A stretch of DNA of 64,000 nt from Iodobacter arcticus (GCF_042664895.1 NZ_JBHTBQ010000019.1:1-64000); one strand, 5' to 3'. Numbered from the stretch's first letter, positions 34,744-44,647 are shown. The notes: a model not told the origin generated them from the letters alone. Program-made: numbers and translations.

Positions 34744-36357
34744 ATGTTTGAATCGTTTCGCAGCCAGGCAGCACAAAAAATAAGTGGCTGGTCTTTAGAA
34801 GAAAAAGTGGGGCAATTGTTTATTCTGGCTTTCCCCGGCAAAGACGCCGAAGCAGCTCGGCCTTTGATTGAGCGCTACAACTTGGGTGGCTGTTACTTAA
34901 GCCAGGATAATGCGGCTACTTTTGCTGAGGCACGTCAGCTGACTCAAGCGATGGCCGCGATTGTGAATCAGCGAGTGGATAGCGTACCGATGCTCTTGGG
35001 TGTGGATCAGGAAGGCGCGTGGAGCGTGCTGACCCCGGAATCAACCACAGGGCCGGGCAATCTGGCCTTGGGCAGCGCCGATAATCCTGCGCTTAGCGCG
35101 CAAATGTATAGCGTGTTTGGCATTGAAATGCGCTCGGCTGGTTTTAACTGTGTGCTTGGCCCATGTGCTGACGTTAATTTGCAACCTAACTCACCTATTA
35201 TCGATACACGTGCTTTTGGTGAAGTGCCTGCCCAGGTGGCGGTGCAAGTAGGGGCGGCGGTGCATGGTGCGCATGATGGTGGAATTGTCGTTTGCGCCAA
35301 GCATTTTCCCGGCCACGGCGACACTACGGGCGACACGCACCGTGAAATCCCCGTGGTGGATAAGTCTCTGGCAACGCTGATGGTGGAAGACCTTGCACCG
35401 TTTAAAGCCGCGATTGATGCACGGGTTGAGTTGATGATGACTTCACATATCTGCTATCCGCAGATCGATCCTGTCTATCCGGCCACCTTATCTAAGGCCA
35501 TTTTGCAAGGTGTATTGCGCGAGAAGCTCGGTTTTAAAGGCATTGTGATTTCCGATAGCATGAATATGGGCGCGATTCGCCGTAATTTTCCGCCGGTAGA
35601 AGCCGCCATTATTGCGTTTAAAGCCGGTATCGACATGATGATGCTCTCTGAAGAGCATTACGATCACAACGATAATTACCTTGAAAACCAGCTCGCCATG
35701 ATCGGAGCCATTGTCAGTGCGGTAGAAGACGGGCGTATGCCAGAAGCTGAGCTGAATCAGATTGTAGAGCGCGTCGTGGCTTTCAAGCTGGCGCGTTTGG
35801 TGGGTATGCCTTTATTTAGCGAGTTTAATCCAGAGGTAAACCGCAAGGTGGAGCAAGCCGCAGCCAAAGCAGCCGTCAAAATTTTGGCCGATCCAGCTCG
35901 CAATCTACCTATCCAATTGCAGAAGCAAGTTTTTGTATTGCAAACCACGCCGCTGGCCGATTACGACAATTTGGTGAATCCACGCGGCATTGGCCCAAAT
36001 CAAGCAACACCCGCTTTTGATTATTTTGCCGCAGAAATAAGCGCGGGCATGGCCAGCAATAGCTTGAGTATTCTGGATTACACCGAGGCCAAAGCATGGC
36101 TTGCCGGGGTGAAAGTAACATCTCAGCAGCTGGTTCTGGCCGTGATCGAAAATTACCCACTGCCCGGCGAAGATTTCAAACAAGCGGCCTCTAAAGCACT
36201 GGTTGCTGAATTAGCAGCCAAATTCGGTAAGCAATTAGTGGTGATTGGTTTACGTAATGCTTATGAGCCAGTGCCGGAATTAGCTGGCCATGTATGTGCA
36301 TATGGCAGCCGTGAATGCAGCGCACGCGCTGCGGCGCAGGTTTGCCTGAGTATCTGA
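34744..36357 (+). CDS. Glycoside hydrolase family 3, beta-N-acetylhexosaminidase-like
   Basis: 537 residues without signal peptide. KHFPGHGDTTGDTHREIPVV carries the His-Asp pair of NagZ-like GH3 enzymes, and ISDSMNMGAI carries the catalytic Asp; LLGVDQEG is the substrate-binding loop. A C-terminal domain of about 170 residues follows, longer than in NagZ. Likely a cytoplasmic exo-hexosaminidase acting on sugars brought in by the adjacent transporter, perhaps chitin- or peptidoglycan-derived; that link is inferred from position. GGAG lies 8 bases before the ATG. Confidence 0.88.
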   Translation: MFESFRSQAAQKISGWSLEEKVGQLFILAFPGKDAEAARPLIERYNLGGCYLSQDNAATFAEARQLTQAMAAIVNQRVDSVPMLLGVDQEGAWSVLTPESTTGPGNLALGSADNPALSAQMYSVFGIEMRSAGFNCVLGPCADVNLQPNSPIIDTRAFGEVPAQVAVQVGAAVHGAHDGGIVVCAKHFPGHGDTTGDTHREIPVVDKSLATLMVEDLAPFKAAIDARVELMMTSHICYPQIDPVYPATLSKAILQGVLREKLGFKGIVISDSMNMGAIRRNFPPVEAAIIAFKAGIDMMMLSEEHYDHNDNYLENQLAMIGAIVSAVEDGRMPEAELNQIVERVVAFKLARLVGMPLFSEFNPEVNRKVEQAAAKAAVKILADPARNLPIQLQKQVFVLQTTPLADYDNLVNPRGIGPNQATPAFDYFAAEISAGMASNSLSILDYTEAKAWLAGVKVTSQQLVLAVIENYPLPGEDFKQAASKALVAELAAKFGKQLVVIGLRNAYEPVPELAGHVCAYGSRECSARAAAQVCLSI

Positions 36358-36366
36358 TTGGGATGC

Positions 36367-36557
36367 TTTTGTAGCTTGGCTTAGTTGGTTTATTCGCCCA
36401 TTTAAATGGCGGATAAACCAGCGTAATACAATATTTGGCGTAAAAGAATGTTGGGTTAAGCGATATATCGCTGAACGAGGTAAACCTCGCACGCAGACTG
36501 CTACCCAAGTTACGAATTATCCTTAAATTGACAGAATTGGAGTTTTACCCACCCTAC
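36367..36557. repeat. Palindromic repeat, family B copy 3 (long form)
   Basis: Same segment order as copy 1: a hairpin around TTTATTCGCC...GGCGGATAAA, then AAAAGAATGTTGGGTTA, GCGATATATC, GGTAAACCTCGCACGCAGA and a closing TTAAATTGACAGAATTGG. Fills most of the 336-bp gap after the glycosidase gene. Confidence 0.82.
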
Positions 36558-36693
36558 AATATTTAGAATTATTTTTTTTATTAAAAGGAGGTGCAGTAAT
36601 TAAATAGGCTGGGTTTGAGTTTGTGTATTAAATTTTTCAAAAAATATAAAGAACTTGCTTTTTAAACAGCATTTATCCTAAACAGAGAGACGC

Positions 36694-38904
36694 ATGAAAA
36701 ATTCAATGAAACACCGCTTAACCATCTTAGCTAGTTTATTAGTTTCTGTACCAATGGTTGCAATTGCCGCACCTGCTGCAACTAAGGGATCTTTCCAAGA
36801 TTTCCTTGAAAATATGCGTGCTTTTGAGTCGGGTATTGATCCTGCTAAAGCAGAGTTTTATAAGCAAAATTTTAATTCACCTATTCTTCACTATGCCAAA
36901 GTAGTGGTCCCTGGCTTGCCAGTGCGCGATCCAGCTACTGGCAGCTTAATTATTGAGCCTACAACGGTTAATCAGTACTTTACCAAGCTGGGTCTTAATA
37001 CTATTTATAATCCCAATGCAGCGGATCAAGCTGCAATGTTTAAAACCATGCAATATAGCTCGCTCAATGCTTGGGGCTTTATTGGCTATCAGCTGGGCGA
37101 AGCATTAATGATTGATACCGGTTATTACACACCGGTGAAATATGTTTCTGCAACTGAAAGCCTAGATAAATTCTATATTTTTGCGCCTGATTCAGTTTGG
37201 GCAAATGGCGTGACAGAAGCCACGATTGAAATTCCTGGCTCTGGCGGTAATAAAGTTCGCGGTACGCACAATAATCGCTGGGAAGGAACGTTCTCTGGCA
37301 GAAATGGCGTAAATAGCTTTGCGGATTTAAAAAACCCTGCAAAACAAGAGTATGTGATTCGTGATGCCATGCGTTTTAATTATGGCGTAATGTCAGAAAA
37401 ATTAGCGGCTGCAAATATCACTTGGGCACAGGCTTTAGCTAAAACTTGGCCGGGTAAGGATGAGCAGGGCAATGCGATCACGATTAAAGCCACCATGTCT
37501 GGCTTATTGGCGGCAGCTCATTTGGGTGGTGCTTGGGGCGCAGCGGATTTATTAATCACAAATAAAGTGGCTTGCGATGAGCAAGGCACTTGCGTCACAA
37601 CGTATATCCATAAATTTGGTAATTACGATACGCAAATTGATACTCCGAGCGACGACACCATCAGTGGTGGCCCGCTGGATGAAGTGTTATCGGCAGGCTT
37701 GGGGAATGACATTGTTTATACCGGCGGCGGTAAAAACACTATTTATCTTAGCCAGTTCCCAGGTGGCACGACCACAGTAAAAGACTTTGTTGTGGGTAAT
37801 GATAAGCTGGTATTACGTAGCTGGACTGGCTCTAACCCGCTGGCCAATTTAGCCGTTACAGATAGCGCAGGCGGTGCATTGCTGCAGTTTGCGGGCCAGT
37901 CTGTTTTACTTGAGAAAGTTTCTGCTGCTACCGTTAGGGCAAATCCTGCCGCAGTGATCGCTGTTTCTGCTGTGTATAAACTGGCATGGTCGGGCAAGCA
38001 AACCGCGGCTGGTTTTAACCCGGCGCTGGATCAGATTCAAGGGACTGCAGGCTTAGGCTTTAAGCACCTGAAAATATTCCAAGACAACGGTAGCTTGTTT
38101 ATAGGTACACAAGCTGCGGATGGTGGTATTTACTCTTGGATCGAATTACCGGGCGTAACACGTGCGCAAGTGACTAGCGATATGTTTAGCAATATGACCG
38201 GCAGCTATTCTTCGCTTGAATACACCGTGCTGCTAAACCCGACTTCATGGGGCTGGGGCAAGGTAAAGAGCGTTGATTACTTTAAAGCCGCAAATACCAC
38301 CGTTAATCTAGCCGCATTTGCTTACAACTTTGGTGCCTTAGCTTTGAAGCAAGAGGGTGCTGATGTTGTACTGACTTTAAACCCAGCTTCTAATGGTGGG
38401 GATACTAAAGCGCTGCGTTTACTCAATACTAAAATCTCTGATTTGTCGGCCAAGAATTTCTACGGCGTAACCGGCAATTACAGCGATATTAAGATTGATG
38501 ATCCATCGACTGCGGTTTACTTCCCTGTAACGGCTTCGGCTGGCGCAGGCGGTGTGATTGCGCCTTCTGGCGTGGTGCAAGTGCGTGATAAAACCAATCA
38601 AGTTTTCACCATTACACCTAACGCCAATTTCAAAATTAAGAGCATTACTGTAGATGGCGTAGCACAAGCCATTAGCAGCGCGTTTACCTTGGTGAATGTG
38701 ACTGGTCCACGCAGTGTTGCTGTCAGTTTTGAAGCGGGCAGCTCAAGCACTTGCGCAGCAGCTGCTTGGTCTGCAACACAGGTTTACGCTGCTGGCGGTA
38801 CTAAGGTTTCACATAAAGGCTTTGAGTACACCAATAAATGGTGGACACAGGGTAATGAGCCAGGCACAAACGATGTATGGACTAAAGGCGCTGCTTGCCA
38901 ATAA
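36694..38904 (+). CDS. Modular secreted enzyme: lysozyme-like domain, RTX-like segment, chitin-binding domain
   Basis: 736 residues. Signal peptide (about 1-26). Residues about 30-300 look like a lysozyme-superfamily glycosidase: a candidate catalytic Glu45 in FESGIDP, NAWGFIGYQLGEALM, and GLLAAAHLGGAWGAADLL (about 270-287), a motif shared with many phage-like muramidases. Then come RTX-like glycine/aspartate repeats (about 318-375), a region of unknown fold, a bacterial Ig-like repeat (about 609-682) and a C-terminal CBM5/12 chitin-binding domain (about 686-736, AWSATQVYAAGG, KWWTQGNEPG). Probably cleaves chitin or a related glucosamine polymer outside the cell. The catalytic assignment is inference. 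Confidence 0.7.
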   Translation: MKNSMKHRLTILASLLVSVPMVAIAAPAATKGSFQDFLENMRAFESGIDPAKAEFYKQNFNSPILHYAKVVVPGLPVRDPATGSLIIEPTTVNQYFTKLGLNTIYNPNAADQAAMFKTMQYSSLNAWGFIGYQLGEALMIDTGYYTPVKYVSATESLDKFYIFAPDSVWANGVTEATIEIPGSGGNKVRGTHNNRWEGTFSGRNGVNSFADLKNPAKQEYVIRDAMRFNYGVMSEKLAAANITWAQALAKTWPGKDEQGNAITIKATMSGLLAAAHLGGAWGAADLLITNKVACDEQGTCVTTYIHKFGNYDTQIDTPSDDTISGGPLDEVLSAGLGNDIVYTGGGKNTIYLSQFPGGTTTVKDFVVGNDKLVLRSWTGSNPLANLAVTDSAGGALLQFAGQSVLLEKVSAATVRANPAAVIAVSAVYKLAWSGKQTAAGFNPALDQIQGTAGLGFKHLKIFQDNGSLFIGTQAADGGIYSWIELPGVTRAQVTSDMFSNMTGSYSSLEYTVLLNPTSWGWGKVKSVDYFKAANTTVNLAAFAYNFGALALKQEGADVVLTLNPASNGGDTKALRLLNTKISDLSAKNFYGVTGNYSDIKIDDPSTAVYFPVTASAGAGGVIAPSGVVQVRDKTNQVFTITPNANFKIKSITVDGVAQAISSAFTLVNVTGPRSVAVSFEAGSSSTCAAAAWSATQVYAAGGTKVSHKGFEYTNKWWTQGNEPGTNDVWTKGAACQ

Positions 38905-38936
38905 GCCATCGGTGCTAATGAAGTAAGTGAAAGATA

Positions 38937-38972
38937 AAAGCCCTGCCATCGATTGATGGCAGGGCTTTTTTT
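38937..38972 (+). terminator. Rho-independent terminator after the modular enzyme gene
   Basis: AAAAGCCCTGCCATC, loop GATT, complement, then a run of T. It may also serve the convergent LuxR-type gene. Confidence 0.94.
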
Positions 38973-39009
38973 GCGAAAATATAATGAGATGACTGATACT
39001 GGAAATTGA

Positions 39010-39792
39010 TTAAGTGGATAAACTAATTAAATAATTACGCAGATTAATGCCTTTATTGGTAATGCCCAATTTACTTCTTAAGCTATTTCTATGATTTTCA
39101 ACGGTTTTGGAAGCCACGCTTAAGCTTTGTGCGATTTCTTTGGTCGACATGCCTACTTTAATAAATTTGGCGACTTGTACTTCGGAGGGCGTGAGTAGGG
39201 CGTATAGGCTGGTATCAATATCGCCATTATCATTGATTGCGGAAGCCACAATGCCTTCGATTAAATCGAGGCACATCATTAAAATCGGATCAGAAATCGT
39301 GGCCTTTACCTGCCTGATTTGTGGCAGATGCTGGCTGCGAATACGCTCTAATACTTCATCAATTTCGCCGCTATCTTGCCATTCCCTGAATTCGGTTAGG
39401 GTTTCGGTAAGGCTATAAAACTTAGCAAAATCCGGGCTTGGGTAATGACTGTCGTTTTCTTCTTCTAAAGAGCCTACTTCGATATGCCAAAGCGTGGGAT
39501 TTACACGAAATAAATGTAGCTTTAAATCACGGTTAAAAAACTTCCAGCCGTCTGCACCACTTACCGAGGTTTTAATCAGCGCTTTAATTGCCGCAAGATT
39601 ATCCTGTCCGATCAAAAAGCTGAAATGATCGAGCTGGGTGGCGGTTTCGTGCGAAGGATAATTATGATCCAGAATCTCACCCGAGCTAAAAAAGCTAATC
39701 ACAAAGATATTGCGATAGGCGAGCACATATTGAAATGAGCTGATTTTCATTTCAAGTTGTTCAATCAATTGCTTAGTCTGGTCAGTGGTCAT
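39010..39792 (-). CDS. LuxR-family transcriptional regulator with PAS-like sensor domain
   Basis: 260 residues. The C-terminal 65 are a LuxR/NarL helix-turn-helix (LTPSEVQVAKFIKVGMSTKE, ASKTVENHRNSLRSKLGI). The N-terminal part, about 110 residues, has an alternating PAS-like pattern; a helical linker follows. No phosphoacceptor receiver domain, so it is probably a one-component sensor. The signal and targets are unknown; it converges on the chitin-binding enzyme gene. Confidence 0.82.
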   Translation of the reverse strand: MTTDQTKQLIEQLEMKISSFQYVLAYRNIFVISFFSSGEILDHNYPSHETATQLDHFSFLIGQDNLAAIKALIKTSVSGADGWKFFNRDLKLHLFRVNPTLWHIEVGSLEEENDSHYPSPDFAKFYSLTETLTEFREWQDSGEIDEVLERIRSQHLPQIRQVKATISDPILMMCLDLIEGIVASAINDNGDIDTSLYALLTPSEVQVAKFIKVGMSTKEIAQSLSVASKTVENHRNSLRSKLGITNKGINLRNYLISLST

Positions 39793-39931
39793 TCTTTAGC
39801 TTGAAAGTGATTAAGGCGCGGGGTATTTGCGAGATTCATTTTAGCTTAGCTGTTGTGGGATGGGGGGATTGAATGTTGCGTTGCGGGGGGGAGTTTTTGT
39901 GTGATGGGCTTATCTAATTAGCGCTAAGTGA

Positions 39932-40320
39932 TGCAAAAGCCTATTTTTAGTGCCTTCGGCACGTGGATTTTGGTGCGGGAATCCCCCGCGGGGGACTCAC
40001 TTTCTTGAACGGCCAAGAAAGTAAGCAAAGAAGGCCGCCCCGACCAGCACGAAAGCCCCTCACTGCGGATAATCGGCTCGGCGAAAAAGGCTGCTCGCTC
40101 GCTGCCTCGCTACCCCTTTTCCGAAACCCCGATCCGCTTATTCCTCGCTTCGGCGTGCTTCAAGGGGTGACTTAAGCCCCCTGCTACTAGCTGCGATGGG
40201 AGTCCAGATTAACTGATTTTTGAGTACTTAAACCCAACAAAAATGACTTAATTCAAGGGCTGTTTTTCTCCGTGAAACTCCGTGTTCTCAGTGTCCTCCG
40301 TGTTTCAAGATTTGGGTTTT
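39932..40320 (+). repeat. Dispersed GC-rich element, family A copy 2
   Basis: Repeats the whole order of copy 1 (TAGTGCCTTCGGCACGT ... CTCCGTGTTTCAAGATTTGG) with about 390 bp. This copy has a perfect CCCCGCGGGG hairpin near 39987. It fills the gap between the LuxR-type gene and the end of hisD. Confidence 0.88.
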
Positions 40321-40326
40321 CAGCCT

Positions 40327-40357
40327 CAAGCTACGGCGGGTTTTTCGCCGTAGCTTG
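40327..40357 (-). terminator. Hairpin at the 3' end of hisD
   Basis: CAAGCTACGGCG and its exact complement CGCCGTAGCTTG with a 7-nt loop, 9 bp after the hisD stop. A T run is lacking on the hisD strand, so it is a likely but not classical terminator. Confidence 0.6.
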
Positions 40358-40365
40358 CTTAGCAA

Positions 40366-41661
40366 TCAATCTTTCAAGCGATATTCCGCCGATCGTGCAT
40401 GGGCGGTGAGTCCTTCGCCGTGGGCGAGGGTGCTGGCGATGCGGCCTAGTTTTTGGCTGCCGGCTTCTGAAACTTGGATGATGCTGCTGCGTTTTTGGAA
40501 GTCGTAAACGCCGAGCGGGCTGGCGAAGCGGGCGGTGCGGGCGGTGGGGAGGACGTGGTTTGGTCCGGCGCAATAATCGCCTAAAGACTCGCTGGTGAAC
40601 TTGCCCATAAAAATCGCACCCGCGTGACGTAGCTCAGCTAGGTAGACTTCTGGGGTAGCGATGGATAATTCCAGATGTTCCGGCGCAATATAATTGGCAA
40701 TTTCGCAGGCTTCGTGCAGATCTTTCACCTTGATTAAAGCGCCTCGACAAGAGAGTGACGCGCGAATAATGTCTTGGCGTGGCATGGTGGGGAGCAGCTT
40801 TTCGATGCTGGTGGCGACTTGTTGGATGAAATCTTCATCAGGGCAAAGCAGAATCGCTTGGGCGATTTCATCGTGCTCGGCCTGGCTGAATAAATCCATC
40901 GCGATCCAATCTGGGGCGGTGGTGCCATCGCAAATCACTAAAATCTCTGATGGCCCTGCCACCATATCAATGCCAACCACACCAAACACACGGCGCTTAG
41001 CAGCGGCCACATAAGCGTTGCCGGGGCCGGTGATTTTATCCACAGCAGGCACGGTTTGGGTGCCAAAAGCTAGCGCGCCCACGGCTTGCGCGCCGCCAAT
41101 ACAGAATGCACGGCTTACTCCGGCGACATAGGCTGCGGCCAGCACTAGATCATTGCGCTCGCCGCGAGGTGTGGGCACCACCATAATAATTTCGGCCACT
41201 CCGGCCACATGGGCGGGAATGGCATTCATCAATACGGATGATGGATAGCTTGCCTTACCGCCCGGCACATAAATCCCTACTCTATCGAGCGCCGTTACCT
41301 GCTGGCCCAGCACAGTGCCGTCTTCATCGGTGTATTGCCAGGACGCCATTTTTTGGTGTTCGTGATATTTGCGTACCCGCTCTGCTGCGGCCACCAAGGC
41401 ATCTCTCTGCACATCGGGTAGGCGCTCGAAAGCCGCTTTTAGCTCGGCTTGGGTCAGCTCCAGCTCGGCCATAGTTTGCGCGGCAACGCCGTCAAAGCGC
41501 TGGGTATATTCCACCACCGCCGCATCGCCGCGTGCTTTTACATCGTCGAGAATGGCCGCAACTCGGGTATCAACATCCGGGTCTTGCGAGGTTTCAAAAG
41601 CCAGCAGGGCAGCGAGTTGTGATTGAAAATCAGCAGAACGAGAATCAAGGCGACGCAACAT
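40366..41661 (-). CDS. hisD: Histidinol dehydrogenase HisD
   Basis: 431 residues from the ATG at 41661; an in-frame TTG at 41673 is less likely. Catalytic and zinc residues are present: ITGPGNAYVAAAKR, AGPSEILV, DLFSQAEHDE with the ligand Gln/His, and the paired Glu-His in PEHLEL. It carries out the last two oxidations of histidine synthesis. hisG is 21 kb away, and hisC does not follow hisD as is common. Confidence 0.96.
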   Translation of the reverse strand: MLRRLDSRSADFQSQLAALLAFETSQDPDVDTRVAAILDDVKARGDAAVVEYTQRFDGVAAQTMAELELTQAELKAAFERLPDVQRDALVAAAERVRKYHEHQKMASWQYTDEDGTVLGQQVTALDRVGIYVPGGKASYPSSVLMNAIPAHVAGVAEIIMVVPTPRGERNDLVLAAAYVAGVSRAFCIGGAQAVGALAFGTQTVPAVDKITGPGNAYVAAAKRRVFGVVGIDMVAGPSEILVICDGTTAPDWIAMDLFSQAEHDEIAQAILLCPDEDFIQQVATSIEKLLPTMPRQDIIRASLSCRGALIKVKDLHEACEIANYIAPEHLELSIATPEVYLAELRHAGAIFMGKFTSESLGDYCAGPNHVLPTARTARFASPLGVYDFQKRSSIIQVSEAGSQKLGRIASTLAHGEGLTAHARSAEYRLKD

Positions 41662-41747
41662 GGCAGAGTCCAAAAATCTATCGTGGGACGATTATACCCA
41701 AGTAAGAAAATCATCTGCGCGGCTTATTGCCTTGATTTGCCGAAAAT

Positions 41748-42365
41748 TTATTCCCAGCTAAACAGCACATTCGCCCGCTCTTTACTGGCTTCAATCAGCT
41801 TTGCATTCGGGCCGTCGGTGTTTTTTGCCCAGTCGATGGCGGCGGCTTCGCTGCGGCCAAATTGCATATGGCGCTGGATGAGGCGGGACTCCCTGAGGGC
41901 GTGGTCTACGTTTACATACCAAGTTTCATCGAGCAGGCTGTGCAATTTGGTCCAATGGCCGCTGTTTAGCAGCAGGTAATTGCCTTCGACGATGATGAGC
42001 TGGTTTTCAGGCTGAATAGGAATGGCGTTGGCGATGGGCTCTTCGATTTCGCGGCGAAATTCGGGGGCGTAGATGGTTTCATCGCTAGGCTGGGTTTTTA
42101 GCCGCTGAATCATTGCGGCAAAGCCTGCGCTATCGAAGGTGTCTTCTGCGCCTTTCCTTGCTGCTTTGCCAAGGCGGGCCAGCTCGCTATTGGCCAGATG
42201 ATAGCCATCCATAGGCACAACAATGCTTTGTGTGGGATGAAGCCGTTGAATCTCTTGTGCCAGCGTAGATTTGCCGGAGCCGGGCGGGCCAACGATGCCG
42301 AGCAGTTTGCGCTGGCCACTGGCTAATAGGGTATTGAGTCTGGCTTGATAGCTGCTGGCAATCAT
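41748..42365 (-). CDS. P-loop kinase of the uridine/panthothenate-kinase-like family
   Basis: 205 residues from the ATG at 42365, which has GAGGGA 6 bases upstream. Walker A GPPGSGKSTLAQEI, MDGYHLAN, the DTFDSAGF region and VEGNYLLL are typical of the YggC/FrcK subgroup of small-molecule kinases. The substrate may be a sugar or nucleoside; the sequence does not decide. It stands 86 bp upstream of hisD on the same strand. Confidence 0.85.
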   Translation of the reverse strand: MIASSYQARLNTLLASGQRKLLGIVGPPGSGKSTLAQEIQRLHPTQSIVVPMDGYHLANSELARLGKAARKGAEDTFDSAGFAAMIQRLKTQPSDETIYAPEFRREIEEPIANAIPIQPENQLIIVEGNYLLLNSGHWTKLHSLLDETWYVNVDHALRESRLIQRHMQFGRSEAAAIDWAKNTDGPNAKLIEASKERANVLFSWE

Positions 42366-42716
42366 TTTTTCCCTCATTAAAGCGGCGTATTCAAAAAAAT
42401 AGATCAGATGGATTTAGATTTTATGTAGAAGTGTAATGCATTCGTTTTGGTATTTCTGTCTGGATTAATAATGATATGAATAAGGATTTAAATATGCTTG
42501 TGCTCATTGCCAGCCATGGCGCTAAGGTGTATAAACCGCGCAGCATGCATTTTGCATATATCGTATTTTGTTGTGGTTAGTAAGGTCTTCATTTGTTAAG
42601 CAAACGCACTGATTTATTGTTGTTTTTTTCCTCTGGCTTGCTTAGGGATGGTTTGAATTTGTTGGCGTGATTTATTTTAAAATAAATATAACTATTTAAT
42701 AAGAAAGGATTTTTAA

Positions 42717-43217
42717 ATGAAAAGAGTTTTAGCTGCGAGCATTGCCACACTTCTTATGAGCGGATGCTCCACTATTATTGAGGGAAAAACTCAACATCTT
42801 TCATTTAATAGCGTACCTGATTCTGCCGCGATTACGATTTCTAATCGTGCGGGTGAAAAGGTTCACGTTGGCACTACACCAGCCAGCGTGACATTAAAGC
42901 GCGGAGCGGGTTATTTTAAGCCAGAAATATATACAGTTCGTATTGAGAAAGAAGGTTTTAAGCCTAAAGATTTAACCATTACTGGCTCTGTAAACGGTTG
43001 GTATGTGGGCAATATTTTATTTGGCGGTTTGATCGGGTTTTTGATTGTGGATCCTATTACCGGCGCGATGTATAGCCTTGCCCCGGATGCGATCAACACA
43101 TCTTTAGAGGCGCTGGATGTTAAAACCTCTAAGGCCGATGGATCGCTGACCATTGTGCTGGCAGAGAATGTGCCAGCATCCGCTTGGAAAAATGCTCGTC
43201 CAATTAATGTAAATTAA
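42717..43217 (+). CDS. Lipoprotein with PEGA-like domain
   Basis: 166 residues. Lipobox LLMSGC (Cys at about 17) marks a lipid-anchored protein. The mature part has a PEGA-like beta segment (FNSVPDSAAITISN, GTTPASVTLKRG) and one glycine-rich hydrophobic stretch (YVGNILFGGLIGFLIVDPIT). Function unknown. It is monocistronic and preceded by about 340 bp of AT-rich non-coding DNA (42366-42716) in which I recognise nothing else. Confidence 0.78.
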   Translation: MKRVLAASIATLLMSGCSTIIEGKTQHLSFNSVPDSAAITISNRAGEKVHVGTTPASVTLKRGAGYFKPEIYTVRIEKEGFKPKDLTITGSVNGWYVGNILFGGLIGFLIVDPITGAMYSLAPDAINTSLEALDVKTSKADGSLTIVLAENVPASAWKNARPINVN

Positions 43218-43244
43218 TGCTGTTGCCGTGTAAGCGGAGCGATA

Positions 43245-43270
43245 AATAAGGCCCCAATCGGGGCCTTATT
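43245..43270. terminator. Bidirectional terminator between lipoprotein gene and dctM
   Basis: AATAAGGCCCC, loop AATC, GGGGCCTTATT, between convergent genes. Confidence 0.88.
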
Positions 43271-43273
43271 GCA

Positions 43274-44647
43274 TTACATCATCCCCATAGCCCTTGGCAG
43301 CCAAAGCGAGATGGCAGGCACGTAGGTCACTACCAGCAAGAAGCCCAGCATGGTGAGCAGCCACGGCCAGACGGCGATGGTGAGCTCGGTGATGCCCATT
43401 TTGGTGATGCCGGATGCCACGTAAAGATTGAGCCCTACCGGCGGATGGCACATGCCGACTTCCATATTGACCGTGATCAAAATCCCGAAGTGAATTGGAT
43501 CAATCCCCAGCTTGATGGCAACCGGAAATAGGATAGGGGCCATGATCAGGATGATGGATGATGGCTCCATCACATTCCCCGCCAAGAGCAGCAGAATATT
43601 TACGGCTAGCAAAAAGGTAATCGGGCCAAGGCCCATGCCCAGCAGCCAATCGGCCATGGCTTGCGGAATGCCTTCGTTAGTCATCACAAAGGAGAATAGT
43701 ACGGCATTGGTAATGATGTAGAGCAGCATGGCGCTCATGCTGGCGGAATCGAGCAGCACTTTAGGCACACGGCTCAGCGGCAAATCGCGGTAGACAAATA
43801 CGGCAATGATAAAGGCGTAAACGGCGGCAATGGCGGCGGCTTCGGTCGGCGTGAAAATACCTGTATAAATCCCACCAAGCACCACCACAATCAGCATCAG
43901 CCCCCAAACCGAGCGGCGAAATGCGGCCCAACGCTCACCGGCTGTGGCTTTGGGCATGCGTGGGTAGCCAAATTTACGCGCGCGCCACCATGTGGTTAGC
44001 CCCAGTAAAAATGCCAGCATGATGCCGGGAACAACGCCCGCCATAAACAGCGCACCGACCGAGGTATTGGTGGCGACCGAGAACATCACCATGGCAATCG
44101 ATGGCGGAATCAGAATCCCCAAAGCACCTGCTGTAGTAATCACCCCCGCGCCAAACTGACGTGGAAAACCTTGCTTAATCATGGCAGGCAATAGGATGGA
44201 ACCAATCGCCACCACCGTGGCCGGGCTGGAGCCGGAAACCGCAGCAAATAAGGCACACGCGAGTACGCCCGCCAGACCTAAGCCACCATGAAAGTGCCCC
44301 ACCATGCTGGTGGCAAAATCGATCATGCGGCGGGCGACACCACCGTGGGTTAAGAAATTACCGGCCAAAATAAAGAAGGGAATGGCCATGATTTCAAATT
44401 TCTCAATCCCCGTGAATAATTTCAGCGCCACCGATTCGATGGGCACATTGGTCATGGTGAATAAGAAGGTGAGTACGGTAAGCCCCAGCGCGATAGAGAT
44501 CGGCATGCCAGTGGCCATCAGGGCCAGCAGCAGGCAGAACACCACCGCTTTATTGCCGCCGACCAGAGCGATAATCGCTAAAGATCCGAACAGTAGGGCG
44601 GGTATTTTGATGGACCAGTGCGCTTCTGGTGCAGGAATGGTGCTCAT
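43274..44647 (-). CDS. dctM: TRAP transporter large permease DctM
   Basis: 457 residues, about 12 membrane helices; the DctM domain shows SVALKLFTGIEKFEIMAIPFF-like and GGLGLAGVLACALFAAVSGSS-like segments (split here at 20 or fewer residues), plus GVITTAGALGILIPPS. Sodium-driven uptake of carboxylates with DctP and DctQ. It overlaps dctQ by 4 bp. Confidence 0.93.
   Translation of the reverse strand: MSTIPAPEAHWSIKIPALLFGSLAIIALVGGNKAVVFCLLLALMATGMPISIALGLTVLTFLFTMTNVPIESVALKLFTGIEKFEIMAIPFFILAGNFLTHGGVARRMIDFATSMVGHFHGGLGLAGVLACALFAAVSGSSPATVVAIGSILLPAMIKQGFPRQFGAGVITTAGALGILIPPSIAMVMFSVATNTSVGALFMAGVVPGIMLAFLLGLTTWWRARKFGYPRMPKATAGERWAAFRRSVWGLMLIVVVLGGIYTGIFTPTEAAAIAAVYAFIIAVFVYRDLPLSRVPKVLLDSASMSAMLLYIITNAVLFSFVMTNEGIPQAMADWLLGMGLGPITFLLAVNILLLLAGNVMEPSSIILIMAPILFPVAIKLGIDPIHFGILITVNMEVGMCHPPVGLNLYVASGITKMGITELTIAVWPWLLTMLGFLLVVTYVPAISLWLPRAMGMM

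Noticed and set aside
34592..34783. 63-codon frame rich in Cys and Leu after the permease gene
   Set aside because: It is formed by the CTCTGTG-type repeat and overlaps the glycosidase start.
39963..40175. 70-codon frame in family A copy 2
   Set aside because: Arises from the repeat; its counterparts in the other copies are shifted or interrupted.
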